Shown here: piece by piece, positions 23,090-31,503 of the stretch
Numbering within the stretch: position 1 is the first letter of the stretch
Layout: every line of letters starts with the position of its first letter
From: F23-D06 sp045116675
GTDB taxonomy: Bacteria; Bacteroidota; Bacteroidia; Bacteroidales; WCHB1-69
Assembly: GCA_045116675.1 (NCBI GenBank)
Contig: JBGUMF010000073.1
Location: 1 to 64,000 of the forward strand
Length of the DNA stretch: 64,000 nucleotides
Direction: 5' to 3'
Notes under the pieces: model-generated
Told to the model about the DNA's origin: nothing
What the model saw: the letters and a program-made list of their open reading frames with translations, nothing else
Databases searched by the model: none
Translations under genes and position numbers: made by a program

Positions 23090-26000
23090 TTATTCCTGAT
23101 TGTTTTCCAACGCATCCAACTCGGCGATACGGGCCTTGGCCAGGTTGACCAGCTCGTCGCCCTCGTAATTATCGACAATACTCTGGTACGTATGACGGGC
23201 CTGGAAATAATTGCCTTTGGCTTTGTAGAGGTCGCCATAGAGGATGAATGTTTTTGCATACCAGTACTCGGAGGAATAGTCGCTGCCGAGGATGGCTCGA
23301 ATTCGGGTCTCGCAGGCGGACGGATCGTTCTCCTGGTTGAGCGCGATGTCGGCCAGATGGTAGGCGGCCTCGGCGCAGAGGTCGTTGCTGCCGCGCTTCA
23401 CCAGTCGGCTATAATAATCCTTGGCCTTGGCATACTCGCCGTTGTACTTGGCGGAATTGCCGGCGATGAGCAGTGCCTCGTTCATCAGGTCGGCGTCCGT
23501 CTGGTTGCTGCTGACAATGTTGGCGGCGGCGTTCAGTGCCTTGGGGTACTCCTTCAGGAAATATGCGCAATGCATCACCCCGTTGTTGGCAAAGACAAGC
23601 TCATCTTCGTCCGACGTGCTCTCTATCAGCTTGTTGAAATAATTCAAGGCGCGGGCATATTCTTTGTTGTTGTAGAGAATGGAGGCTGATTTGTGCAGAG
23701 CCGTCACATTGTATTCGGTCTTGAAATTCTTGATGATAGCCTCATAGTCGGCGAGGGCCTCCGAGTAGCGGCGCTGTCCGTACTCGCACTCAGCGCGATA
23801 GAAGCGGGCCTTGGCCACAAACGAGCCGTTCGGGAACTGGCGCAGATAGTCGCCGCAGCTCCGTATCGAGGCTTCGCAGTCGCCCCGGTTGTATTTGCTC
23901 TCCACCGCACGGAAGGCGATGGAATCCTGCCGGTCGGCGGTGATGTTCATGTTCTTGGTGCGCACATAATCGAAGAACTCGCTGGTGTTGCCCTCCTCGG
24001 TGTAGATGTTCTCCAGGTTGGCCAACGCATCCTTGGCCTCCTGCGAGCCGGGATAGGTCTCCACCACATACTTGTACGTGGAGATGGCCATCGGCACGTC
24101 ATCGCTGTTCAGGTAGGCCTGGGCCAGACGGGTGTGCGCCTGCCGCACGTATTTGCTCTTCGGGTGGCGGGCGATGAAGTCCTTGTAGGCGGCGATAGCC
24201 TGTGCGTAGTCGTTGCGCGTGTGGTACGTGACCGCCAGGTCGTATTCCGCATCGTCCAGGTAGGCCGACTGGGAATAGTTGTCCGTCAAGCGGTTCAGGG
24301 CGGCGATTTTCTTCGAGTTGTTCTTCTGGTATCCGTAGCATTTCGCCAGCTGGTAGATGGCGTAGTCGGCATTGGACTGGCCCAGATTCTCACACTGGGT
24401 GTAATACTGGATGGCGGAGTTGAGGTCCTGCTGCATGAAGTAGCAGTCGGCCAGCCGTGCGGTGGCATCGGCTTTTTCCGCTGCATCTGACGGGTTGCCG
24501 TTCAAGAACTCCTTGAAATAACGGGCGGCGTCGCGGTAACGCTTGATTTTCAGCGACGCATAACCCAGCGTATAGTAGGACTGGCGATAGAATTCATTGG
24601 AAGAGGCGTTGGCGGAACGCTGGTAGTTCTGCAGCGTATAGTAAGCGTCGGAGTACTGTTCGTTTCGGTACTGGGTCTCCCCTTTCCAGTACATCGCGCT
24701 CAGGTTCATATCCTTGTCCACTGGTGCAGACAAGGTTTTCGTCAAGGTCTGTAAGGCCTCTTTGTGGCTGCGGTTGTTGATAAGCTCCAGTGCGCGGAAA
24801 TAGGTGCAGCGCTGGTAGGCCTTCAGAATCGCCGGAGTCTTGTTGCTCAGTTTCTCAATGGAGGCAATGGCCGTCTGATAGTTTTTGGTGGAAAGATATA
24901 GTTTGGAAAGGTAGGCCGACACCTCCTCGCTGCGGGAGGAGTGCGGGTAGGTGTTCATATACTCCTGCAGGGCCTGGATGCCGTTGTTGAACGGACTGGT
25001 GGAAGTCTGGCACTGGAGTTTGGCATAGTTGTAAAGAGCATCCTCCTTTATGTCGGCATTGAAATCGTATTTGCTCGCCTCCTTGAAACTCTGGATGGCC
25101 AGGTTGTTCTGGTTGGTCCGGCGGTAGCAGTCGCCAAGCAGATAGTAGCAATTCTGCGTGGTGGCCGTGGGATTCTTGGGGTTGATGGCCTTGGAGAAAT
25201 TCTCGATGGCCTTGTCGTACGCCTGGGCGCGGTAGTAGGTGAAACCGGCGGCGAAATAGTCGTTGCTGTCAAGGGTGATCTTGTCGGCAGCCAGCAGCTT
25301 GTCGAAATTGTCGGCGGCCTGCTCGTACTGGTTGAGGTTATATTGCGAGATGGCCACGCAGCGGAGTGCCTGCAGCTGGGCGGGATCTTTGGAATCAGTG
25401 AGCGTCGGTGCCGTCTCCAACACCTTCTCGTACTGGCCTTCCTTAAAATAAATCTGCGTCAGATACTGGCGCACATCCTCCTTGTATTCCGGATCATCCT
25501 TCAGCAGGAGAAAATCCTCCAACGCTGCCTCATAATGTCCGTTCTGGTAGGCCAGATAGGCCATATAGTAGATGGCGTGCTTCTGATACGGTCCCGACTC
25601 CTCACGGGCCTGGTTGAGATAGAACTTCGCCTTGTCGTAGTCGTTAAGCATGAAATAGCAATACCCTCTTTTGAAGCAGTACTCCGCCCGGTTCTCCGGC
25701 TGGATCTCGTTGTCCATAATCTCCTCGAAATGCGGAATGGCCTTTTTCCAGAGCTTACGGCTGAAATAATAACGGCCCAAATAGAAATGGGCCTCGTTCA
25801 CATTGGAATGCACCGGATAGCGGTCGATGAACGACTGCAACAGGTATGCGGCGTCGGGGTTGTCGAGCTTGGCGGCGCAGATACCCATGTAGAAGAAGGA
25901 GTTGGTCTTGAGGTCCTGCTGCATATCATCCGTTTTCTCAAAGACGTACTTGAAATACTGCTGCGCGGAACCGTATTTCTCGTTCTGGAAAAGATCCATA

Positions 26001-26116
26001 GCCACCTTGTACTCGTACTGCGGGGATTTGTAATTCTCCGTGCGCTGGGCCCATCCGGCCAGCGGCATCCAGCATCCCAGAAGAAACGCGAAGGCTAAAA
26101 TTCTAAAAGGTTTCAT
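23090..26116 (-). CDS. Large secreted tetratricopeptide-repeat protein
   Basis: 1008 residues: signal peptide (LAFAFLLGCWMPLAGWAQ) then TPR-type helices almost to the C-terminus, for example YFKYVFEKTDD, AIPHFEEIMDNE, ALADYEAIIKNF, SALNYF-like segments and RARHTYQSIVDNYEGD. Repeats of about 34-37 residues can be followed through most of the chain. Such proteins scaffold complexes in the periplasm or at the outer membrane. The paired barrel gene suggests a two-component outer-membrane assembly. A -7 box TACATTTG lies at 26162-26155. Specific function unknown. Confidence 0.9.
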   Translation of the reverse strand: MKPFRILAFAFLLGCWMPLAGWAQRTENYKSPQYEYKVAMDLFQNEKYGSAQQYFKYVFEKTDDMQQDLKTNSFFYMGICAAKLDNPDAAYLLQSFIDRYPVHSNVNEAHFYLGRYYFSRKLWKKAIPHFEEIMDNEIQPENRAEYCFKRGYCYFMLNDYDKAKFYLNQAREESGPYQKHAIYYMAYLAYQNGHYEAALEDFLLLKDDPEYKEDVRQYLTQIYFKEGQYEKVLETAPTLTDSKDPAQLQALRCVAISQYNLNQYEQAADNFDKLLAADKITLDSNDYFAAGFTYYRAQAYDKAIENFSKAINPKNPTATTQNCYYLLGDCYRRTNQNNLAIQSFKEASKYDFNADIKEDALYNYAKLQCQTSTSPFNNGIQALQEYMNTYPHSSRSEEVSAYLSKLYLSTKNYQTAIASIEKLSNKTPAILKAYQRCTYFRALELINNRSHKEALQTLTKTLSAPVDKDMNLSAMYWKGETQYRNEQYSDAYYTLQNYQRSANASSNEFYRQSYYTLGYASLKIKRYRDAARYFKEFLNGNPSDAAEKADATARLADCYFMQQDLNSAIQYYTQCENLGQSNADYAIYQLAKCYGYQKNNSKKIAALNRLTDNYSQSAYLDDAEYDLAVTYHTRNDYAQAIAAYKDFIARHPKSKYVRQAHTRLAQAYLNSDDVPMAISTYKYVVETYPGSQEAKDALANLENIYTEEGNTSEFFDYVRTKNMNITADRQDSIAFRAVESKYNRGDCEASIRSCGDYLRQFPNGSFVAKARFYRAECEYGQRRYSEALADYEAIIKNFKTEYNVTALHKSASILYNNKEYARALNYFNKLIESTSDEDELVFANNGVMHCAYFLKEYPKALNAAANIVSSNQTDADLMNEALLIAGNSAKYNGEYAKAKDYYSRLVKRGSNDLCAEAAYHLADIALNQENDPSACETRIRAILGSDYSSEYWYAKTFILYGDLYKAKGNYFQARHTYQSIVDNYEGDELVNLAKARIAELDALENNQE

Positions 26117-26154
26117 ATATCAGGCTACTTTTATTTTAGATTATAATAAACGGG

Positions 26155-26162
26155 CAAATGTA
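26155..26162 (-). promoter_or_regulatory. -7 box of the TPR-barrel operon
   Basis: TACATTTG on the minus strand, 38 bp before the TPR gene start. Confidence 0.45.
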
Positions 26163-26242
26163 GGAAAAATTATAGGGGCGTTTCCCGCATCGGAAAGAGA
26201 ATTGTAAACATCATTTTCTTAATAAAAACGTTTCTTTTTTTG

Positions 26243-26250
26243 TATTTTTG
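26243..26250 (+). promoter_or_regulatory. -7 box of the malic enzyme operon
   Basis: TATTTTTG, 14 bp before ATG 26265, in a T-rich stretch. No clear -33 box. Confidence 0.5.
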
Positions 26251-26264
26251 CATCCTCATAAAAA

Positions 26265-27728
26265 ATGATTCCAATGAACGATATCCAAACATTAGACCAC
26301 ATCGAGGAACTGTTTCCGAACGATTTCACTGAAGAGCAGATTGCCAAGGCCAAGACGCTGTTTTACAAAAAAATATCCATTGCCGCCCATCAATTTTACG
26401 GAGGCAAGATGCAGACGCTGCCCAAAGCGCCCATCTACGGCTTCAACTGGTTCAACGTGTGGTACACGCCCGGCGTGTCAGCCGTGTCCACCACTATCCG
26501 TGACGACAACGACCGCTCCTTCGAGCTCAGCAACCGATCCAATCTGGTGGCCGTCGTCAGCGACAGCACGCGCGTGCTGGGCGACGGCGACTGCACCCCT
26601 CCCGGCGGCCTGGGCGTCATGGAGGGCAAGGCCATGCTGATGAAATATCTCGGCGGCGTGGACTCCGTGCCCCTCTGCATCGACAGCCGTGACGAGAACG
26701 GCGAGCACCAGGCCGACAAGCTCATCGAGTTCGTGAAGATGGTGCAGCACAGTTTCGGCGCCATCAACCTGGAGGACATCTCGCAGCCCAACTGCTACCG
26801 CGTGCTGGACACGCTGCGCGAGGCATGCGACATCCCCGTGTGGCACGATGACGCGCAAGGCACCGCCTGCGTGACGCTGGCCGGCCTCATCAACGCGCTG
26901 AAAATCACCGGCAAGAAGATGTCCGACATCAAGGCCGTGCTCTATGGCGCCGGCGCCGCCAACACCACCATCGCCCGCCTGATGATCACCGACGGCGTGA
27001 AACCTGAAAACATCATCATCTTCGACACCAAAGGCACACTCCACTCCGAACGCACCCAATACCGCGACGACAAACGCTTCTACCGCAAATGGGAACTGTG
27101 CCTCTCCACCAACCCGCAACATATTGAAACTCACGAAGAAGCCTTCAAGGATGCCGATGTGCTGATCGCCCTCTCCAAACCGGGCCCCGACACCATCAAG
27201 CCGGAATGGATCTCCCTCATGGCCGACAAGTCCATCGTCTTCGTCTGCGCCAACCCCGTGCCGGAAATATATCCCTACAAGGCCAAGGAGGCCGGTGCCT
27301 ACATCGTGGCCACCGGGCGCGGCGACTTCCCCAACCAGGTCAACAACTCCGTATGCTTCCCCTCCATCCTCAAGGGCACGCTGCTGGTCTCCGCCCGCAA
27401 GATCACGGACAGCATGGCCATCCGCGCCGCCCATTCCATCGCCGACTTCGCTGAACGCCAAGGTCTTACCACCGAGCACATCATGCCCACCATGATGGAC
27501 AGCGACCTCTTCCCGACGGTGGCTGCCGATGTGGCCATGCAGGCCATCCACGACGGCGTGGCCCGCAAGACGCGCACATGGCAGGAGGTCTATGACATCG
27601 CCAAGCACGACATCGACGAGACGCACACCTTGGCCCGCCTCTTCGAGCAGCAAGGATTCATCAAAGAGTTTCCCGAGGAAGAAATCCGCCGTATCGTACG
27701 GGAAGCCTGTGATGCTGTGCGCTCATGA
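26265..27728 (+). CDS. NAD(P)-dependent malic enzyme
   Basis: 487 residues. It decarboxylates malate to pyruvate with reduction of NAD(P). Seen: the Tyr-bearing VWYTPGVSAVS, GLGVMEGKAMLMKYLGGVDSVPLCID (with the catalytic Lys), the metal ligands in INLEDISQPNCY and VWHDDAQGTACV, the Rossmann loop VLYGAGAANTTI, ALSKPGP, and FANP-like VCANPVPE. The short form without a phosphotransacetylase domain. Its stop overlaps the next start (ATGA). Confidence 0.93.
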   Translation: MIPMNDIQTLDHIEELFPNDFTEEQIAKAKTLFYKKISIAAHQFYGGKMQTLPKAPIYGFNWFNVWYTPGVSAVSTTIRDDNDRSFELSNRSNLVAVVSDSTRVLGDGDCTPPGGLGVMEGKAMLMKYLGGVDSVPLCIDSRDENGEHQADKLIEFVKMVQHSFGAINLEDISQPNCYRVLDTLREACDIPVWHDDAQGTACVTLAGLINALKITGKKMSDIKAVLYGAGAANTTIARLMITDGVKPENIIIFDTKGTLHSERTQYRDDKRFYRKWELCLSTNPQHIETHEEAFKDADVLIALSKPGPDTIKPEWISLMADKSIVFVCANPVPEIYPYKAKEAGAYIVATGRGDFPNQVNNSVCFPSILKGTLLVSARKITDSMAIRAAHSIADFAERQGLTTEHIMPTMMDSDLFPTVAADVAMQAIHDGVARKTRTWQEVYDIAKHDIDETHTLARLFEQQGFIKEFPEEEIRRIVREACDAVRS

Positions 27729-28645
27729 TCTCAGCTGAAGCACATATACGTCCCTTTCTCCGGCTGGGCCAACAGCTCCGGCAGCCGGACATTGTCCGCC
27801 AACGGTTCGGAGAGGCTATCCGCTTACAATACCAGCGCAATCCCTGGTTCACGCCATCATGCTGTGAGCAGGCGATACAAGACATTGCCCTGCTGTTGGA
27901 AGAAGATGCCATCCGCATGCTGTTGGAGAAACACCCAGCACTACCCTATCCCACCCCACAGACCATCGCCCTCCTGCCAGCCGGCGACATGCCGCTGCAG
28001 GCCTTCCCCGATCTCTTGCACATCCTGCTCGCCGGACATCGTCTCCAATGCCGCCAAGCCCCTGACGACAACTTCCTGCTGCCCATCATCGTCCAGATGC
28101 TGACCGAAACGGAGCACGCCTGGGCGGAACGCATCCGTTTCACAGACAAAATTACCGATGCGGACGCTTTCATCGCCGATGTAGAGCCAGCCCAACTTGA
28201 CACTTTTGACCAATATTTTAATGGTAAACCGCATCTACTCCGCATCCGAAAGGGAAAAACGCAAATCATCACCGGTAAGGAAGACGACCACACCCTGCGA
28301 CAGATTGCCCGCGGCATCTGCACCTATTTCGGGCGGGGACCGGAAGCCATCCGGAAACTGGTTGTACCACAAAGGTATGACTTCCAACCCCTCTTCCAAC
28401 AACTGCAGGAGGCCAGCATTCCCCTCACCACCCACAACCGCTTCCTCAACCATCTGGAGTATCAGAAGGCCATCCATCTGATGGGCCGACAACCTTACCT
28501 GGATGCCGGTGCCTTCCTCTTCCGAGAAAGCGACGGCGACTTCCCGCCGGTAGCCGTGGTCCATTACACCTGTTACACAAACAAACCGCCCATGCAAACC
28601 ACTCCTATGGAAGACACGCTCACATTTTTGGAACACCTCGTTTAA
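27725..28645 (+). CDS. Acyl-CoA reductase-like (LuxC-family) protein, apparently lacking the catalytic Cys
   Basis: 306 residues. The pattern fits the Bacteroidetes 'acyl-CoA reductase' group: RNPWFTPSCCEQAI, DNFLLPIIVQMLTETEHAWAERIRF, FDQYFNGKPHLLRIRKGKTQIITG, ICTYFGRGPEAIRKLVVPQRYDF and ALVVHY-like PVAVVHYTCY at the end. In homologues I remember, the segment reads FGLGCRNVSKL with a Cys taken as the nucleophile; here it is FGRGPEAIRKL, so the protein may be inactive or have another role. Family assignment is from memory of the pattern. It overlaps malic enzyme by 4 bp and precedes the histidine kinase by 9 bp. Confidence 0.72.
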   Translation: MISAEAHIRPFLRLGQQLRQPDIVRQRFGEAIRLQYQRNPWFTPSCCEQAIQDIALLLEEDAIRMLLEKHPALPYPTPQTIALLPAGDMPLQAFPDLLHILLAGHRLQCRQAPDDNFLLPIIVQMLTETEHAWAERIRFTDKITDADAFIADVEPAQLDTFDQYFNGKPHLLRIRKGKTQIITGKEDDHTLRQIARGICTYFGRGPEAIRKLVVPQRYDFQPLFQQLQEASIPLTTHNRFLNHLEYQKAIHLMGRQPYLDAGAFLFRESDGDFPPVAVVHYTCYTNKPPMQTTPMEDTLTFLEHLV

Positions 28646-28654
28646 TCCATCTTT

Positions 28655-30190
28655 ATGAAAAAACGCATCATCGTAGCCCTGTTCTTCATCGTCGGCATCA
28701 CCTCCATCCCGCTGATTCTGTCCATCTTCAAGCTCTACACGGAAGCGGAGAAGGTGCAGCGAAGCATTTTCGTCAACGAGGTGCTGACCGCCGGCGACGC
28801 CATCATCAACCAGATCGACGCCACCATCCTCAACGACACCGTGGCCATGGCGGAAGCCGTAGGAAAACTCACTGCCGCCGACACCACCGGGGTAGTCTCC
28901 TCCATGCACACCCGTAAATTCCTGCTCGACACCACCACTAACCAGCCCATCGGCGTCATCAAGTCGGTCATTTTCGTCAAGGAAAACAACTCAAGAATCA
29001 TGGAAAGCGACACGGAGTACTTCAGCCAGGCGTACCGGCAGCTCTTCCCTGTCAACAACGACCCCTGGTCGCCCAAGAACAGCAAATCCACCACGCTGCT
29101 GATCAACAATGACCGCGATGCCAAACTCATCCAGCTGGACAGCAACACCATCGCCCTGCTGAACACCGAATACCTCCACGAGGTCATCACCGACGCCCTG
29201 GCCGCCGAGAACATCACCGCCAAGTTCGACTTCGCCCTCTACAACGCCTTCACCACCGACTTTGTCATCGCGCCCGAATTCACACAACCCGAGCAGATGC
29301 TCAAGAGCGAGTACGTCTTCCGTCTGAAATACAACGAGAAGGTCAGCTCGCCGCACTACATCATCCTCTTCTTCCCCGCCGAGCGCGGCATCTTCCTCCA
29401 GCGCATGAGCACCATCGTGGGCCTCATCCTCATCTTCCTGATCATCTGCTTCACCATCTCCTTCACCGCCCTGTTCTCCCTGTACCGCCAGAAAAAGCTG
29501 TCGGAGGTCACCAACGAGTTCGTCAACAATATGACGCACGAGTTCAAGACCCCCATCTCCACCATCTCACTGGCCTGCGAAGCGCTTACCGACCCCGTCA
29601 TGCGCAACGACGCCGACATCCTGGAGAGCTACGTCTCCATCATCCGTGACGAGAACGACCGTCTCAAGAACATGGTTAACAACATCTTGCAGATTGCCCA
29701 ATTAAAGAAAGGCCAGGTGAAGATGAACATCGAATTGCTGGATATGCACGAGCTCATCCACAAGGTGTCGGACAGCATCGCCCTGCAGATCAAATCCACC
29801 AACGGCACGCTCTCCCTGGCCCTGAACGCCGACACGTACAAGATCTTCGGCGACCGCTCACATCTGGCCAACGTGATTGTCAACCTGGTGGAAAACGGCA
29901 TCAAATACTCGCAGGGAGCGCCGGAAATCCTCATCAACACGCAGTCGAACGACAAATACTTCCTGCTGTCGGTGACCGACAAGGGCATCGGCATCCCGAA
30001 GAAAGCCATCGCCAACATCTTCGACAACTTCTACCGCGTGCCCAAGGGCAACGTACACAACGTGAAAGGCTACGGCCTCGGCTTGGGCTACGTGAAGAAA
30101 ATCGTCTCCTTGCACAAAGGCAAAATCCTGGTGCAGAGCGAAGAAGGAAAGGGCAGCACGTTTGTGATTTATTTGCCGATAAAGAAGTAG
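28655..30190 (+). CDS. Membrane-bound sensor histidine kinase
   Basis: 511 residues. A transmembrane helix at about 5-25, an extracytoplasmic sensor region to about 240, and a second helix at about 252-275 (STIVGLILIFLIICFTISF). There is no obvious HAMP domain. The kinase core has the phosphorylated His in MTHEFKTPIST near 295, the N box NLVENGIKYS, G1 DKGIGIP, F box FDNFYRVP and G2 GYGLGLGYVKK. No response regulator is beside it. It closes the malic enzyme operon, which hints at metabolite or envelope sensing, but the signal is unknown. Confidence 0.93.
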   Translation: MKKRIIVALFFIVGITSIPLILSIFKLYTEAEKVQRSIFVNEVLTAGDAIINQIDATILNDTVAMAEAVGKLTAADTTGVVSSMHTRKFLLDTTTNQPIGVIKSVIFVKENNSRIMESDTEYFSQAYRQLFPVNNDPWSPKNSKSTTLLINNDRDAKLIQLDSNTIALLNTEYLHEVITDALAAENITAKFDFALYNAFTTDFVIAPEFTQPEQMLKSEYVFRLKYNEKVSSPHYIILFFPAERGIFLQRMSTIVGLILIFLIICFTISFTALFSLYRQKKLSEVTNEFVNNMTHEFKTPISTISLACEALTDPVMRNDADILESYVSIIRDENDRLKNMVNNILQIAQLKKGQVKMNIELLDMHELIHKVSDSIALQIKSTNGTLSLALNADTYKIFGDRSHLANVIVNLVENGIKYSQGAPEILINTQSNDKYFLLSVTDKGIGIPKKAIANIFDNFYRVPKGNVHNVKGYGLGLGYVKKIVSLHKGKILVQSEEGKGSTFVIYLPIKK

Positions 30191-30204
30191 TCAGGGGACA
30201 GCAG

Positions 30205-30310
30205 TCAGTTAATAGTTAATAGTTAATAGTTAATAGTGACAGGGACAAGGGATGGGGGCTGCCGAGTTGCCTTATAACTATTAATTGTTAACTGTTAATT
30301 ATTAATTGTG
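30205..30310. repeat. AGTTAATAGT simple repeat pair in inverted arrangement
   Basis: Four direct copies of AGTTAAT (about 30207-30238) and, 35 bp on, CTATTAATTGTTAACTGTTAATTATTAATTG-like sequence read in short (about 30276-30308), which is complementary in sense to the first block. The two arms could fold into a long AT-rich hairpin between the convergent kinase and alanine-dehydrogenase-like genes. Confidence 0.65.
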
Positions 30311-30320
30311 TTAATTGCTC

Positions 30321-31034
30321 CTAATTCAAATCCCAGCACAACGACACAATGTCACGCCAGGGAAGGTCGAGCAGTTCGGCCATGTCGCGATTGCAGAGAA
30401 AACCGCCATAGCAATAGACGCTCTGCATCAGGGCCGGAGTGCGCTGCAGAGCAAAACGGAAGTGCGGGTTGAGCAGGATGTCCAGCACCAACGGCAGGAT
30501 GAACCCGGACAGGGCGATGCCAACCGCCGGTTCGGACAGCGTTTCCGTCAATATCCGATCCGTCATGCTGGTACCATTGGCATCTGTGATCAGGTTCATC
30601 GCCAGCGCGGAGACTCGTTTCCGGTTGAGTTCCTCTATCATCTGGCGCGTGATCTGCGCGGGCGGCTGGGTGGAGAACACCACCTGTCCCACACGCATCT
30701 GCCGTACCTGCTCCACGGTGAACGGCATGAACTTGACCAGCAATCCCGACAGGGAAGCCAACCGCACAAATTCATCTTCAAACTCCGCCCCCACATCGGC
30801 GTAATCCATGTCCGAATAGAGGGAGTGGCGCGCAAAGCCCCGTTGCATATAAACCCTCACCTGATTGTCAACCAAGGTTTTCACTGCGTTGGGGGTGAGC
30901 CACGCAAAATCGCCCATGGGTTCCTCATCCACCAAGAAAGCCACCGTCATCGGAGGGGCAATCTCCGACACCACCGCCCGCTGCTCCTGCAGCACTGGAA
31001 TGGCTTCCTCAACGGTTAACATGTTTGAACCCAT
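30321..31034 (-). CDS. Alanine dehydrogenase-like protein lacking the NAD-binding domain
   Basis: 237 residues from ATG 31034; the longer open frame overlaps tsaE. The N-terminal 150 residues fit the substrate domain of Bacteroidetes alanine dehydrogenases (YMQRGFARHSLYSDMDYADVGAEF, VFSTQPPAQITRQMIEELNRKRVSALAMNLITDANG). The C-terminal 45 residues fit the end of those enzymes (FALQRTPALMQSVYCYGGFLCNRDMAELLDLPWRDI). Family members of about 360-400 residues have a Rossmann domain between these parts; here it is missing and no glycine-rich GxGxxG occurs. No frameshift explains it. It follows tsaE by 19 bp, a placement seen in other Bacteroidetes. Confidence 0.75.
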   Translation of the reverse strand: MGSNMLTVEEAIPVLQEQRAVVSEIAPPMTVAFLVDEEPMGDFAWLTPNAVKTLVDNQVRVYMQRGFARHSLYSDMDYADVGAEFEDEFVRLASLSGLLVKFMPFTVEQVRQMRVGQVVFSTQPPAQITRQMIEELNRKRVSALAMNLITDANGTSMTDRILTETLSEPAVGIALSGFILPLVLDILLNPHFRFALQRTPALMQSVYCYGGFLCNRDMAELLDLPWRDIVSLCWDLN

Positions 31035-31053
31035 CGGTGATTGTTTTACAACA

Positions 31054-31464
31054 CTAAAAAATAAAACGACGGTTGGTATCGTCCACCCGCTCGATATGTA
31101 TCGGGATAAAATCCCCTTGAAGGATGTCTTCCACCTTCTCCGTCCATTCAATGAAACAGTATGAGCCACTGCACAGATACTCCTCGAATCCGATTCGGGT
31201 GGCATCTGCAGGCTCATCAATACGGTAAAAATCAAAATGATAGACTGGCATTCCAGACTCAGCCCAATACTCGTTCACGATGGCGAACGTGGGAGACGAG
31301 GTGATGTCGTGCACGCCAAGCACACGACACAACTCCTTGATAAGCGTGGTCTTGCCCGTGCCCATTTCCCCATAAAAGCCGAACACCCGCTCCTGCGGGT
31401 AGGCCTCCAGGATGGCTTGCGCAACCCCCGTCAATTGCTCTTCGTTAGCCGTAATCTGCTGCAT
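31054..31464 (-). CDS. tsaE: tRNA threonylcarbamoyladenosine biosynthesis ATPase
   Basis: 136 residues. P-loop GEMGTGKTTLIKEL near residue 33, a TSPTFAIVNEY switch segment, then VYHFDFYRI, and FIEWTEKVEDIL near 100, all typical of TsaE (YjeE), which helps the TsaB-TsaD complex make t6A37. A -7 box TATCTTTG on the minus strand at 31495-31488 gives it its own promoter within the gap after the C69 gene. Confidence 0.95.
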   Translation of the reverse strand: MQQITANEEQLTGVAQAILEAYPQERVFGFYGEMGTGKTTLIKELCRVLGVHDITSSPTFAIVNEYWAESGMPVYHFDFYRIDEPADATRIGFEEYLCSGSYCFIEWTEKVEDILQGDFIPIHIERVDDTNRRFIF

Positions 31465-31503
31465 GGTCCTTTCTGTTTTTTATGCTGCAAAGATAGCGAA
31501 AAA

